DNA from: Gnetum montanum
Taxonomy: Eukaryota > Streptophyta > Gnetopsida > Gnetales > Gnetaceae
Direction: 5' to 3'
DNA: 29,390 bases
Assembly: GCA_015680685.1 (NCBI GenBank)
Contig: MNCI01015754.1
Location: forward strand, 19,711 to 49,100
The position numbers and the translations under genes were made by a program. Of this stretch, positions 10,495 through 18,830 are shown piece after piece. The notes beneath the pieces were generated by a model. The model ran no database searches and was not told where the DNA came from. It saw only the letters and a list, made by a program, of their open reading frames with translations. The stretch's first letter is position 1. The number at the start of each line of letters is the position of its first letter.

Positions 10495-10735
10495 TCTAGT
10501 CTGCTGAAAATGATGCTGCCTCTCTGCACGTCTTCAGCCTCCTCTCTCGGGTCTTACTACATGTCTTACTTGCAGCGAATCAGCACCTTCACAACATAAC
10601 ACTATGGGCTTTCCAAAGATTAGTTCACACAGAAGCACACTCTTCCTATGGCTATGGATTATTCGAATTTAGCGTATGGTTCTCTCCACAATGATACAGA
10701 ACATATTCAATTCCTTACAACAAGATTATCACACT
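10495..10735 (-). other. viral leader between primer site and movement protein
   Basis: About 240 bp without a long frame. It lies downstream of the primer-binding site and before the first viral ATG, the place where Caulimoviridae have a structured leader with short ORFs. I could not confirm a hairpin by eye. Confidence 0.5.
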
Positions 10736-10751
10736 CCTTGCTCCGATACCA
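10736..10751 (-). other. tRNA-Met primer-binding site
   Basis: The minus strand reads TGGTATCGGAGCAAGG. Its first 12 bases match the usual Caulimoviridae primer site, complementary to the 3' end of initiator tRNA-Met, except for G in place of A at position 8. It marks nucleotide 1 of the viral genome by convention. It lies about 185 bp downstream of the TATA box. Confidence 0.85.
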
Positions 10752-10811
10752 TTTTCTAAGCACACACAACGTTTCACACAAACTGAACAATAGTAGTATG
10801 TAATGAAGCTC

Positions 10812-10817
10812 TTTATT
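10812..10817 (-). terminator. viral poly(A) signal AATAAA
   Basis: AATAAA on the minus strand lies about 120 bp downstream of the TATA box and about 60 bp upstream of the primer site. In pararetroviruses the signal lies downstream of the transcription start, so it is bypassed on the first pass and used on the second to give terminally redundant RNA. This position fits. Confidence 0.65.
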
Positions 10818-10933
10818 GCAAACCACACATACATTTACAAAGCAAGAAGGGAATGCTTATCAGGAATGCTTCTAAGGAGCACTACACTTCACTTAGGATT
10901 TCTCTGATGATCTCTCCTTCTATGTAGAGCATG

Positions 10934-11110
10934 CTATTTATAGGACTCTCCAGGCTACAACCAGATGCCTTAGAGATAAGGATGAATCTTAAGCTAATGT
11001 GGCTAGGGTTCTGGACTGGGACAACACACCATTCTTATCCAATTCAGAGGATCGGAATATAGTATAAAGCTGACAAATAATTACAGAGTGTTTAAGCTAG
11101 ACCGGACAGC
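10934..11110 (-). promoter_or_regulatory. viral genome-length RNA promoter
   Basis: TATAAATAG on the minus strand at 10934-10942 sits in the intergenic region after the 279-codon ORF. Upstream are GATAAG and an inverted CTTATC, GATA-type motifs also found in plant viral promoters. The start site would be near 10905-10910. This is the expected place for the single pararetroviral promoter. Confidence 0.7.
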
Positions 11111-11114
11111 TAGC

Positions 11115-11954
11115 CTAGTCGGACTCTTCATCTGTCTTTTCTAGATCAAATGCTTCTTCCATTAATGGACCATCATGGAGTAGGAATTCAAGCATGTGGA
11201 CCCCACCAAGTTCTTGAAATCGACGATATTCTAGATTGATATGATACAATTCTAGAGTAAGTGGGTAACATCCATATCTTCTACAGTGCTCAAGGATATC
11301 AACATTTATCGCTATGTGAATGTCTTGATACCATGCATAGGCCCATGGGTTTTGAAAATCAAGACGATGGCTGAATGTCAATGCTAGGAAGTAAGCAGGA
11401 GCATTAGTCTCTTTATGCAGTAAATGGTAGGCTAGAGTCTGTATATGGGTGAAATACAGTAATCCTCCATGATCTTCTTGCTGAATGATTCTAATGAGAT
11501 TCCTTGGAAAATCTTCAGGAAAGTACTGTGGAGTACAACCAAATTTATTCCAACATGCCTGAAAAGATTCATGTTGCCTGCAACTAGAATCAAAGTTAAT
11601 GTGATAAGCATGGTATGAATTTGGATGGTAGAGAGGCCAATTATGGATTGACTCCAAATAAACATGTTCAAAATCAAGATTCCTAAAAGTAACTAAGGTT
11701 TTCAGGGCTACTTTTTCCCATGAACCATTGGGTTGCCTCTTTCCATAAGAAGCACGGTTGACACTAGTCCAAATATAAAGACTCTTATTAATATTACAAA
11801 ATTGATTCCATTGAAACCCATGATCAATTCTAAAGTGTTCTGCTTTTATAGAATTAAGATAATTATTGGTGATATTACAACCACATAATCTTCTACTATA
11901 TCTCCTTTGCCATCCTTCTTGGATTAACAAGTCTGTACAAAAACAAACACACAT
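11115..11954 (-). CDS. intact 279-codon viral ORF of unknown function
   Basis: This is the longest uninterrupted frame in the window, in a genome whose other genes are broken. It begins MCVCFCTDLLIQEGW one codon after the TGA that ends the RNase H frame, and in the same frame. It ends in an acidic tail (DLEKTDEESD). It is unusually rich in His, Tyr, Trp and Cys, with no signal peptide and no domain I recognise. Its position after RNase H matches the extra downstream ORF of florendoviruses and ORF4 of rice tungro bacilliform virus. A pyrimidine-rich stretch ending TGTACAG at about 11933-11950 could be a splice acceptor. Function is not known, and coding status in the host today is doubtful. 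Confidence 0.6.
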   Translation of the reverse strand: MCVCFCTDLLIQEGWQRRYSRRLCGCNITNNYLNSIKAEHFRIDHGFQWNQFCNINKSLYIWTSVNRASYGKRQPNGSWEKVALKTLVTFRNLDFEHVYLESIHNWPLYHPNSYHAYHINFDSSCRQHESFQACWNKFGCTPQYFPEDFPRNLIRIIQQEDHGGLLYFTHIQTLAYHLLHKETNAPAYFLALTFSHRLDFQNPWAYAWYQDIHIAINVDILEHCRRYGCYPLTLELYHINLEYRRFQELGGVHMLEFLLHDGPLMEEAFDLEKTDEESD

Positions 11955-11957
11955 TAG

Positions 11958-13190
11958 TCAAATATGAAATTCTCTGGTCAGAAAGTCTACCAGAGCATTA
12001 TGTTTACCATCTATATATTGACTATCAAAATTAAAGTTTGCAAGAAACAAACTCTATCTAATTAAACGCGTATGTGCAACTTTATTTAAATTTTTAACCT
12101 ATAAATATTTATCAAAATGCTTGAGGTCACTTCTTACAATAAACAGTTTTTCTTGGAGAAATAATCTAAATTTTTCAATGCCCTTAATGATGGCTAATAA
12201 TTCTTTATGGGTGTTGTGGTAATTTTTCTCAGCATGATTAAATTTTCCACTAGCATAACGTCATATGTAGATCTATCTCTAAAATAAGAGTGCCATTGGT
12301 TGGAAGTCTAAGTTGTGGTAATTTTTTGCATTGTTCTTTAAGTCTTCTTACAGCCAATGTATGTTGTTGTGACCATGTGCCTGCATCTTTAGTTAGTTGT
12401 TCATTTAAAATTTTTTTGTCTTTAGTTAAATCTTTATAAAAACCAGATACATAATTTAGACAACCTAAAAACCTTTGAAGTTGTTTCTTTTCCTTTAGTT
12501 CATTAGGAAAATTTTGGATGGATGTAAGAATATGATCTTGCAGATGAATTTTACAATGTGTAATTTTCATTCTAAGAAATTTAACTGTTTCTATCCCAAT
12601 TTCTATCTTCTTTTCCGAAGGTGATAATACTAAACCATTTTGATAAACGAGATCATAAAATTTATGTAAATGATTTAGATGTTGTTGCACATTTTTAGAC
12701 ATAATTAAAATGTCATCAATATAGACTAATATAAAACTATACTCTTTAAAGATTTTATCCATACATTGTTGAAAAATAGAGGGTGCTATTTTTATTCCAA
12801 AGGGCAATACATTTCACTGGAATAATCCACCGAGTACAGTAAAAGCTATTTTCCACCTATATTCAGGATAAACCTGCATTTTCCATAAACCTAATTTTAA
12901 ATCAAATTTAGAATAAATGTAAGTATTTTTTAGTCTCTGAAAAGGGATGTTGGACTAGTTTAATAATTTCGTTTTAGTGGTTTGTAATTTACCACTAATC
13001 TTTTCTTACCCCTTGTTAACTCCGCTCTTTTGTTTACATAGAATGCTGCACAAGCAAACATACTAGTATTGGGAGTAATAAAACCTTTTTCTAAAAGTTG
13101 TTTAATTTCATCTTCAGATTCATTTCTCAGTTCAAGTGATATCCCAATATGATGGGCTTTTGCTTTTACCTTTACATTATCCAACAAATC
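11958..13190 (-). pseudogene. pararetroviral reverse transcriptase and RNase H, broken
   Basis: The RT N-terminus (IKQLLEKGFI, then AAFYVNKRAE and RLVVNYKPL) is at 12960-13187. Frame breaks follow. An open stretch at 12250-12807 begins MPFGIKIAPSIFQQCMDKIF and holds the active-site YIDD at 12712-12723, then a FLGCLNYVSGF thumb motif. RNase H follows, with HKELLAIIKGIEKF near 12190-12220 and an IDGKHNALVDFLTREF end at about 11964-12010. Stops remain between 12240 and 12000. The RT copies pregenomic RNA to DNA and the RNase H trims the RNA strand. The N-terminal half of RT has at least one frameshift. Confidence 0.88.
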
Positions 13191-13243
13191 TATATGACAC
13201 TAATGTTCCTTTCTATGTCGAAATGCTGCAAGGTCTTCACTGG

Positions 13244-13865
13244 CTACTCTACTACTGTTAAGATTTTTTGTTTGATTTGTTGAAAATCATCTTGTTTTTG
13301 ATGAATTTGATTAATCACCCAATTCGTTGTTTTTATAGGTTTTGATTCATGGTAATCAAACCTTGTTAATGGATAAAACTTTCTTTCATAAACATATTTA
13401 TTAATATAAATCTTATCTTTAGTAATTTGATATGGTTCAAATTTACTAAAGATTATCAACACATATTATCATATCATATCCTAACCAATCTATTTGATTA
13501 ACATCAAAATAGATTATATCTCCTAATGGTGTTTTTATAGGTAGTTTGATATCTTTAGTTATTCTTTTATCGAGTTTATCAAAACTAACTATAAAAAATT
13601 TTCGATCTTTCCACAGATATTCAAGGATGATACCTTTTCGTGCCACTAATACTTTAACGCTAAAATCTATTAAGGTATCTATGGGATAAGCTTTAAATCC
13701 ATTTAATTTAATCCAAAAAGTATATATAGGTACTTGAATGGGTTTTCCTTTGTTAATATTTATGGAAATGGGATGATTGACTTTTGATTCTATTTCATAT
13801 TGTTTTCTCTGTTCACTTTCTTCTTCCTGTTGTAATTGCTCTATTTCTTGTTCTACCCATTTCAT
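13244..13865 (-). pseudogene. pararetroviral aspartic protease region, active site decayed
   Basis: Two open pieces (13446-13865 and 13244-13462, in different frames) lie where the protease sits between coat protein and RT. The stretch TFWIKLNGFKAYPIDTLIDF then VLVARKGIILEYLW resembles the region around the catalytic Asp of retroviral-type proteases. The expected Asp-Thr/Ser-Gly triad is not present as such: there is IDT followed by Leu. The N-terminal part is Glu/Gln rich and helical. The protease would cut the viral polyprotein. This copy looks inactive. Confidence 0.6.
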
Positions 13866-13964
13866 AAATTTTTGTAATTGTTGAATCCTATGATTTCTCC
13901 ATATGGATTTATCTACCTTATCTGAAATTTTTGGAAAATATGGATTTTCTGGTTCTTCTTCTTA

Positions 13965-14399
13965 CTATGGAATCATGCTTTCTACTTGTTTGCCTTTTTC
14001 ATGTTGTTGTATATATTCTTCGAGCTCTTCTTCTATGTCTTCCATAGAATGATCAGGTTGAGCATCTAAGAATATATCTTGATCTCTTTTTAATTGTCTC
14101 AGTTTTTGATATTCTTCTTTCTTTTTTCCTATGATATTTTCTATTTGCATGTACTTAGCAATATTATCTAAAGGTGTAATTTTTAATTTTGCTTTTAACA
14201 CACTAATATCCTTTCTAAGGGTTTCTATTTGGTCATCTAATTGTTCTTCATATGGATTAGGTAACGAGGGTGTTGGTGATGGTATCCAGGGTGTCTGATA
14301 AGGATAACCTAAAGGTTTTTGACCACCAAATGTACCTCTTTTTGATGACGTTCTAGATGATGAAAATCTAATGCGATTCATATTATTAGCATAATACAA
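13965..14399 (-). pseudogene. viral linker with coiled coil between coat protein and protease
   Basis: A 144-codon open stretch has a Ser/Arg/Gly/Pro-rich N-terminus (FSSSRTSSKRGTFGGQKPLG, then PSPTPSLPNP). Long charged helices follow (IETLRKDISVLKAKL, KKKEEYQKLRQLKRDQDIF, EDIEEELEEYIQQHEKGKQ). It continues the frame from the coat protein tail. Such a stretch suits a flexible polyprotein linker or a coiled coil. It ends at a stop shortly before the protease part. Confidence 0.55.
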
Positions 14400-15223
14400 A
14401 TATTCTTTAGATTCTGAATCATCTGAAGTGTGAAAATTGGCAGAGCCTTCTCCCTCGTGGAAAAGGGGTTGATCTTCTTTTGAAGAAGGAAATTATGGAG
14501 AATAAATGTTATAATCTTCCTGGGATTGATATACAATATCGATCTCAGGGTTATATTGAATTTCATTATCAGAAATATATTTATAAAATTGTTCATTCAA
14601 TTTATGTTTTTGAATGAAATTAATTTTCTTTTGATGTTTATCTTTTTGCGGACATTGGGTAGCAAAATGCAGACCTTGGCATAGATAACATCGTATATCT
14701 TTCCTTTTTAATTTCTGTTGTCGTTTCCTATAGTAACTAGGATATTTCTTAATTTGTTTAGGAATTTTTCTTTTCCACTATTAAGAAGTATTCTTTTTAA
14801 ATTTCTTTTTACCTTTTCCTTTTTTATGCTTAGGAGGACAACATTGGTATTTTTCCTCTAGACATAAATCTAAACGTAAGTTTTTACTTAATCTTCTAGA
14901 AATCTTGCAATTGTCATTGTGCTTGTTCATTATAGCACAATTCTCTGTTTACATCTGTCAAGAATTGTTTGATCTCACCAAAACTCATTTCACCTAAATG
15001 TAAGTTTTGTTTTTTAAGTTCACTTAAATATTTATTACAAAAGGTTGAGGTAAAGAACCAATTAAGTGTTCTTTTGCCACAACTTCATGGGTAAGTTTCC
15101 CATGGTAATACCATTGTTCCATTTCTTCAAGATACACTTGAAGATCTTGGATTCTACTTAAATGAGCTTTAAAAAACCTATCTCTATAAACAATTTCTAC
15201 ATTTACTTTAATACCTATAAATT
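14400..15223 (-). pseudogene. pararetroviral coat protein C-terminal part, right copy
   Basis: It starts abruptly inside the capsid core at the viral/gypsy junction and carries the same zinc knuckle (14652-14690). The Q codons in the QDLQVYLEEMEQ part are intact here, where the left copy has stops. It shares a TGA (14914-14916) and a TAG (14778-14780) with the left copy. It has its own TAA beside that TAG, a 2-base deletion near 14900 and a TAA in the post-knuckle tail near 14495. It runs on into the linker. Confidence 0.85.
14416..15223 (-). repeat. terminal redundancy of the viral copy, right
   Basis: This is the mate of 7459-8269. The start is fixed by GAATCATCTGAAGTG in both copies. The end is fixed by CCTATAAATT, after which the left copy continues in viral sequence and this one passes into gypsy integrase. 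Confidence 0.92.
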
Positions 15224-15225
15224 TT

Positions 15226-15790
15226 TAACAAGAACTATTAGCAAGTATATGAAGGACTAGAGCACAGAACCCAATGATGCTCTTTAGGCCTATCGCTCAA
15301 CATGGAAACTTTATATAGGCTACGCTCCCTATGAGCTTGTGTACAGGAAACTACCAACACTTTCTATTCAATTCAAGCTCCGTACACTTTCAACTACTTG
15401 TGACCTTGACCTTGACCTAAGTCTAGCCCAAAAAGAAAGACTAATGAATCTCAACCTGCTAGATGAAAACCAATTGGTAGCCCTATCATCTAATGAGTTG
15501 CACAAGGCCTATAACAAAAAGTGTCATGACCTAAAAATCATAAAAGTCAAATTTCAACAGAGAGATAAGGTTCTCTACTAGAACTCCATGCACGTACCTC
15601 AACGAACTAAGTTTCAAATGTTGTGAAAAGGACCTTACATTATTTACAAGACTTTTTCTTCTGCGGCCATGATGATCTACAAACTTGAGAGCTCAAACAA
15701 GAAACAACTTGTCAACATCCAACAAATTAAACCTTTCCATGAGCATAAGCCAACCAATACAACAAACACCTCATTGGATGGACAACCATG
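15226..15790 (+). pseudogene. gypsy integrase C-terminal remnant, copy 2
   Basis: The longest open piece is 15339-15581, which reads through a DLDLDLSLAQKERLMNLNLL stretch to KVKFQQRDKVLY. Further on are the GPYIIYKTFSS and IQQIKPFHEHK blocks also seen in copy 1. It lacks the catalytic DDE core, which lies upstream of the truncation. A stop follows VLY, so even this part is broken. Confidence 0.8.
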
Positions 15791-18033
15791 CTCCATATTT
15801 CGGATCTCCTCCTTTCAACTTAGTTGTGAGAAAGATGGCCACCCATGCTAACCATATAATCGACTCATCAATTTTTCAACTTTTTGTTTTACACATTCTT
15901 TATTTTACATCTTTTTGTTTTCATGTTATTAATTTTTTCTAATTTTTGTTTTACATCATTGTTAATACATTTGCTACTTCTTGAATATTTTACACTTTCT
16001 TTTATATTTTCTTTTATCTTATTTGGTGTGATTTTCTAACTTTTTGTTAATAAGTACCAGGTACATTGGTAATGCGTTACTTGATGGTGGTATGTAATAT
16101 TTTTGTTATTTGATTGTTGGTATTTGGTTTCTGGCTTTAAATTTCATTATAGATAATTAGGATATGGTTTCTTTTTCATGCAACAGGCAATGAGTCCACA
16201 ACATCCACCCATCCACAAACTCTATGATTTTCCCTATTTTGGAAATGTGCAGTCCCTTTTTCATTAATAAAACTTTAATAAATATGTGACTTTGAACAGG
16301 GTGTGGCTTCAAAGGGATTTGGTATTCTTTGTGCCTTTCTATTACTTAGGTGCATGTGTGTTTTCATGGATTTCTTATCGTTTCATGTTGACCAATAAAA
16401 AGAAGTTGAATAAGTCCTTGCATGGTGTGGTTCTCATTAGAAATTAAAAACAGAAAAACAACAATGAGAATTCAAAGCACATCCCTTGGACAAAATAAAT
16501 GCATGTGTCTTTGCATGGTATGGTTCTCATCAGAAGAAAAAACAACAACAATAAGAATTCAAAGCACATCCCTTGGACAAAATAAATGCATGTGTCTTTG
16601 CATGATGTGGTTCTCATCAGAGAAAAAAAAACAACGATGAGAATTCTAAGCACACCCTTTGAATAAAATAAATGCATGTGTCTTTACATGGTGTGGTTCT
16701 CACAAAAAAAAAAACGATAAGAATTCAAAACCCACCCCTTGGACAAAATAAATGCATGTGTCTCTACATGGTATGGTTCCCATTTCAAAAAAAAGCAGTG
16801 GAAATTCAAAGCACACCCCTTAGATGAAATAATGGGCTACAATTATTGGTTATGGGACTAGTCCCCTCTAACTAAGGCCCTTCTTCACTTCCTACTTCTT
16901 CTCTAATAAGGAATGGTGGTTGTTCTGTGGGAGCACTTTTGTGTCTCATAGGATGGATTGGTCTTAGAATGTCAATGTAAAGTCACTGAACATGGTTGGT
17001 TTTAATCTAGACTAAGGCTAGATCATATCAAGTCATTTAACCACAAAATCCACAAGGGGCTTCATATGACCTTAACTAGGAACTCTGTTCCACTTTCTCT
17101 CTCATCCATCTGTGCTTTTCATGTCTCACCTCACTATCGATTTTATGTTCTAGTTCGATGTCCTAGTTTGATGTGTCGAAATTCTTAGTTGGTTTCTTCT
17201 AGGTTTTTGTACTTAACTGTTGTAACCATTAATCATCCACAGAGCCTATAGACTCTTTGGTTTGAAGTTATGCAAGGGCATAAAAGGCCTATGCCTGCCT
17301 TGAAGAGGACCCACTTGCATATCTTTTGGTCGAGTTGGTTAAGTTCTTTACCCTTATACACTCTTACAATCAAATTCTCTTTTGTTTACCCCATTAATGG
17401 CATCCAATTGTGCACACTTTCACAACAATTTTTAATGAATTTTTCTTATTATTATTATTGTTGTTATTGTTGTGAATTCTTATACCTTCTTCAAATATTT
17501 CCTTGTGTTAAACTTTTTCCAAATTTAATGAACCGCTTATCTCATTTACCTTATTTGTCAACCTTCTCACTAACACTATTAAAGGAATCAATCTACCACA
17601 AACACAACCTAGCTAAGTGTAACCACTGACAAGACAAGGCATTTAACTGTTATGTGTTACACCTTGCATACTAATTCATGATTCTGTTGTGATTGCAATG
17701 GGAAGCATGGATTAGATGTGGGACTATTTTCACCAAGGATGATGCAATAGTACCACACAATGAGGACTATTTGTGATTGTAGGAATTCTTCTCTCTCATT
17801 CTTCTACTGCCAAGAGATGTTAGATGTCAATGTTATCAAGGGTGTTCACTTCTCTTCTCATGAACATCCCATTTTGTAAAAATTGTAATTTCGTACACTT
17901 GGGCACTCAAAGTCTATTGTTCCATTTGAGTTAGCCTGTATGTCAGTCAATAATCCCATACCTACCCAATATATTATGTTGTACAGAACTTGTTCCTACT
18001 CTTTTTTACTCGAGGACGAGTTTTCATTCAATC
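15791..18033 (+). other. non-coding spacer between gypsy pol and 3' LTR, copy 2
   Basis: This is the counterpart of 2641-4777. It contains the five-unit minisatellite and no domain. The frames that open across the minisatellite on both strands (16422-16677) are only the repeat read in translation. The 17270-17629 frame is also spacer sequence shared with copy 1 and not a supported gene. Confidence 0.7.
16416..16840 (+). repeat. minisatellite in gypsy 3' spacer, about 5 units
   Basis: Five units of about 80-93 bp are present, starting near 16416, 16510, 16597, 16683 and 16763. The three internal units are most alike (ATAAATGCATGTGTCT at their ends). The first and last units match the first and last units of copy 1, so the change in number is internal. 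Confidence 0.87.
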
Positions 18034-18042
18034 GTGGGGGTA
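18034..18042 (+). other. polypurine tract of gypsy copy 2
   Basis: GTGGGGGTA lies immediately before the LTR start TGATGA, with ACTCGAGGACGAG at 18009-18020. It matches copy 1 position for position. Confidence 0.78.
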
Positions 18043-18830
18043 TGATGAATCATCATTTTCCAGTGGGCACAACATCGCATATGCAACATCGAGGTCTAGA
18101 TTCGATGTCAAGGTAGTGCATGGGCTCCAATTTTTGCATAGTTTTGAAGTTAGTTTTTAGTCAGAATAGCAAAACTGTTACCATTCATTTTCCTTGGAAT
18201 TAAAATATATTTTGAGTGCTCGCAAAAGAAGTCTAAGTGTGTATGGTTCTTTGTTTGAGCATTGATGTACCTGAGCACAGCAATGTGATGGAAATAAAAC
18301 AAACTCTTTTAACAATCCTTGCAACACTGAGAATATATTACTATTTTCTTTAATGCACTTTACTTTCATATATTTTAATGCATTTGAATTAAGTGATTTA
18401 TTTCCAACAATTAATGAACACAAGCACGACCACTTTGAGCATTAATATAGTACTTGGTAACTTAGCAATGCTTACCGTTTGATAGCCCAGCAAAGCTATA
18501 TGTGTTCAAGATGTGTCTATGAAAGTGGAACGATTACTTGTGTTAGGTTATATACGTAGTAAACAAGTTAGATTTTTAATTACTCTACTCTTCATTTTGT
18601 TGTAGGTGATTACATCTATAAAACATAAAACAATAAAAAGATCATATATCTGAATTACATTTAAACCATACCCTTGGGCCTCACAAGTGTAGTTGAGAAG
18701 ATAACGCCCATTTCACTTCCTAGAAGTGCTAGTGCATTGCATAACTATAGGTCCATAGAATTCAATTGGATCATGTGTAACGCCTTAGTGATTCATATAG
18801 TTGGGTGTAGAGGTACCTTGCTACTCATCA
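18043..18830 (+). repeat. 3' LTR of gypsy copy 2 (about 788 bp)
   Basis: It starts TGATGA and ends TCATCA, a perfect 6-bp inverted end pair ending in the canonical CA. Compared with LTR 1 it lacks the stretch that carries the TATA box (near 18110-18130). Directly after 18830 comes copia coding sequence on the other strand. Confidence 0.8.

Larger units (their letters stand above)
7459..15223 (-). mobile_element. endogenous pararetrovirus (Caulimoviridae), greater than unit length
   Basis: On the minus strand, reading down from 15223, the order is coat-protein part with zinc knuckle, linker, protease, RT/RNase H, 279-codon ORF, promoter with primer site, movement protein, zinc/coiled-coil segment, and coat protein with zinc knuckle again. 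A tRNA-Met primer site and a 30K-type movement protein are hallmarks of Caulimoviridae. No integrase and no LTR pair are present. The ends overlap by about 810 bp, giving a circular unit of about 6.95 kb. Genes are interrupted by stops and frameshifts, so this is a dead copy. Genus is unresolved: florendovirus-like or tungro/orendovirus-like are the main options. Confidence 0.9.
15224..18830 (+). mobile_element. Ty3/gypsy retrotransposon (Tat/Athila-like), copy 2, 5' truncated
   Basis: It is collinear with 2085-5584 of copy 1: integrase C-terminal part, spacer with minisatellite, polypurine tract and 3' LTR. The 5' end is missing, and the sequence begins at TAACAAGAACTATTAG inside integrase, directly beside the viral end. 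The missing 5' half is not found on the far side of the virus. Confidence 0.88.

Noticed and set aside
10736-11110. Solo LTR of an LTR retrotransposon
   Set aside because: It has TATA, AATAAA and a primer site, but there is no second copy, no integrase in the element, and a movement protein follows; pararetrovirus is the better reading.
16422-16677. Open frames on both strands over 16422-16677 with repeated Met/Cys/Gln wording
   Set aside because: Both are translations of the minisatellite; periodicity comes from the DNA repeat.
16416-16840. CRISPR-like spaced repeats
   Set aside because: The units are contiguous imperfect tandem repeats inside a plant retrotransposon; there are no unique spacers between conserved repeats.
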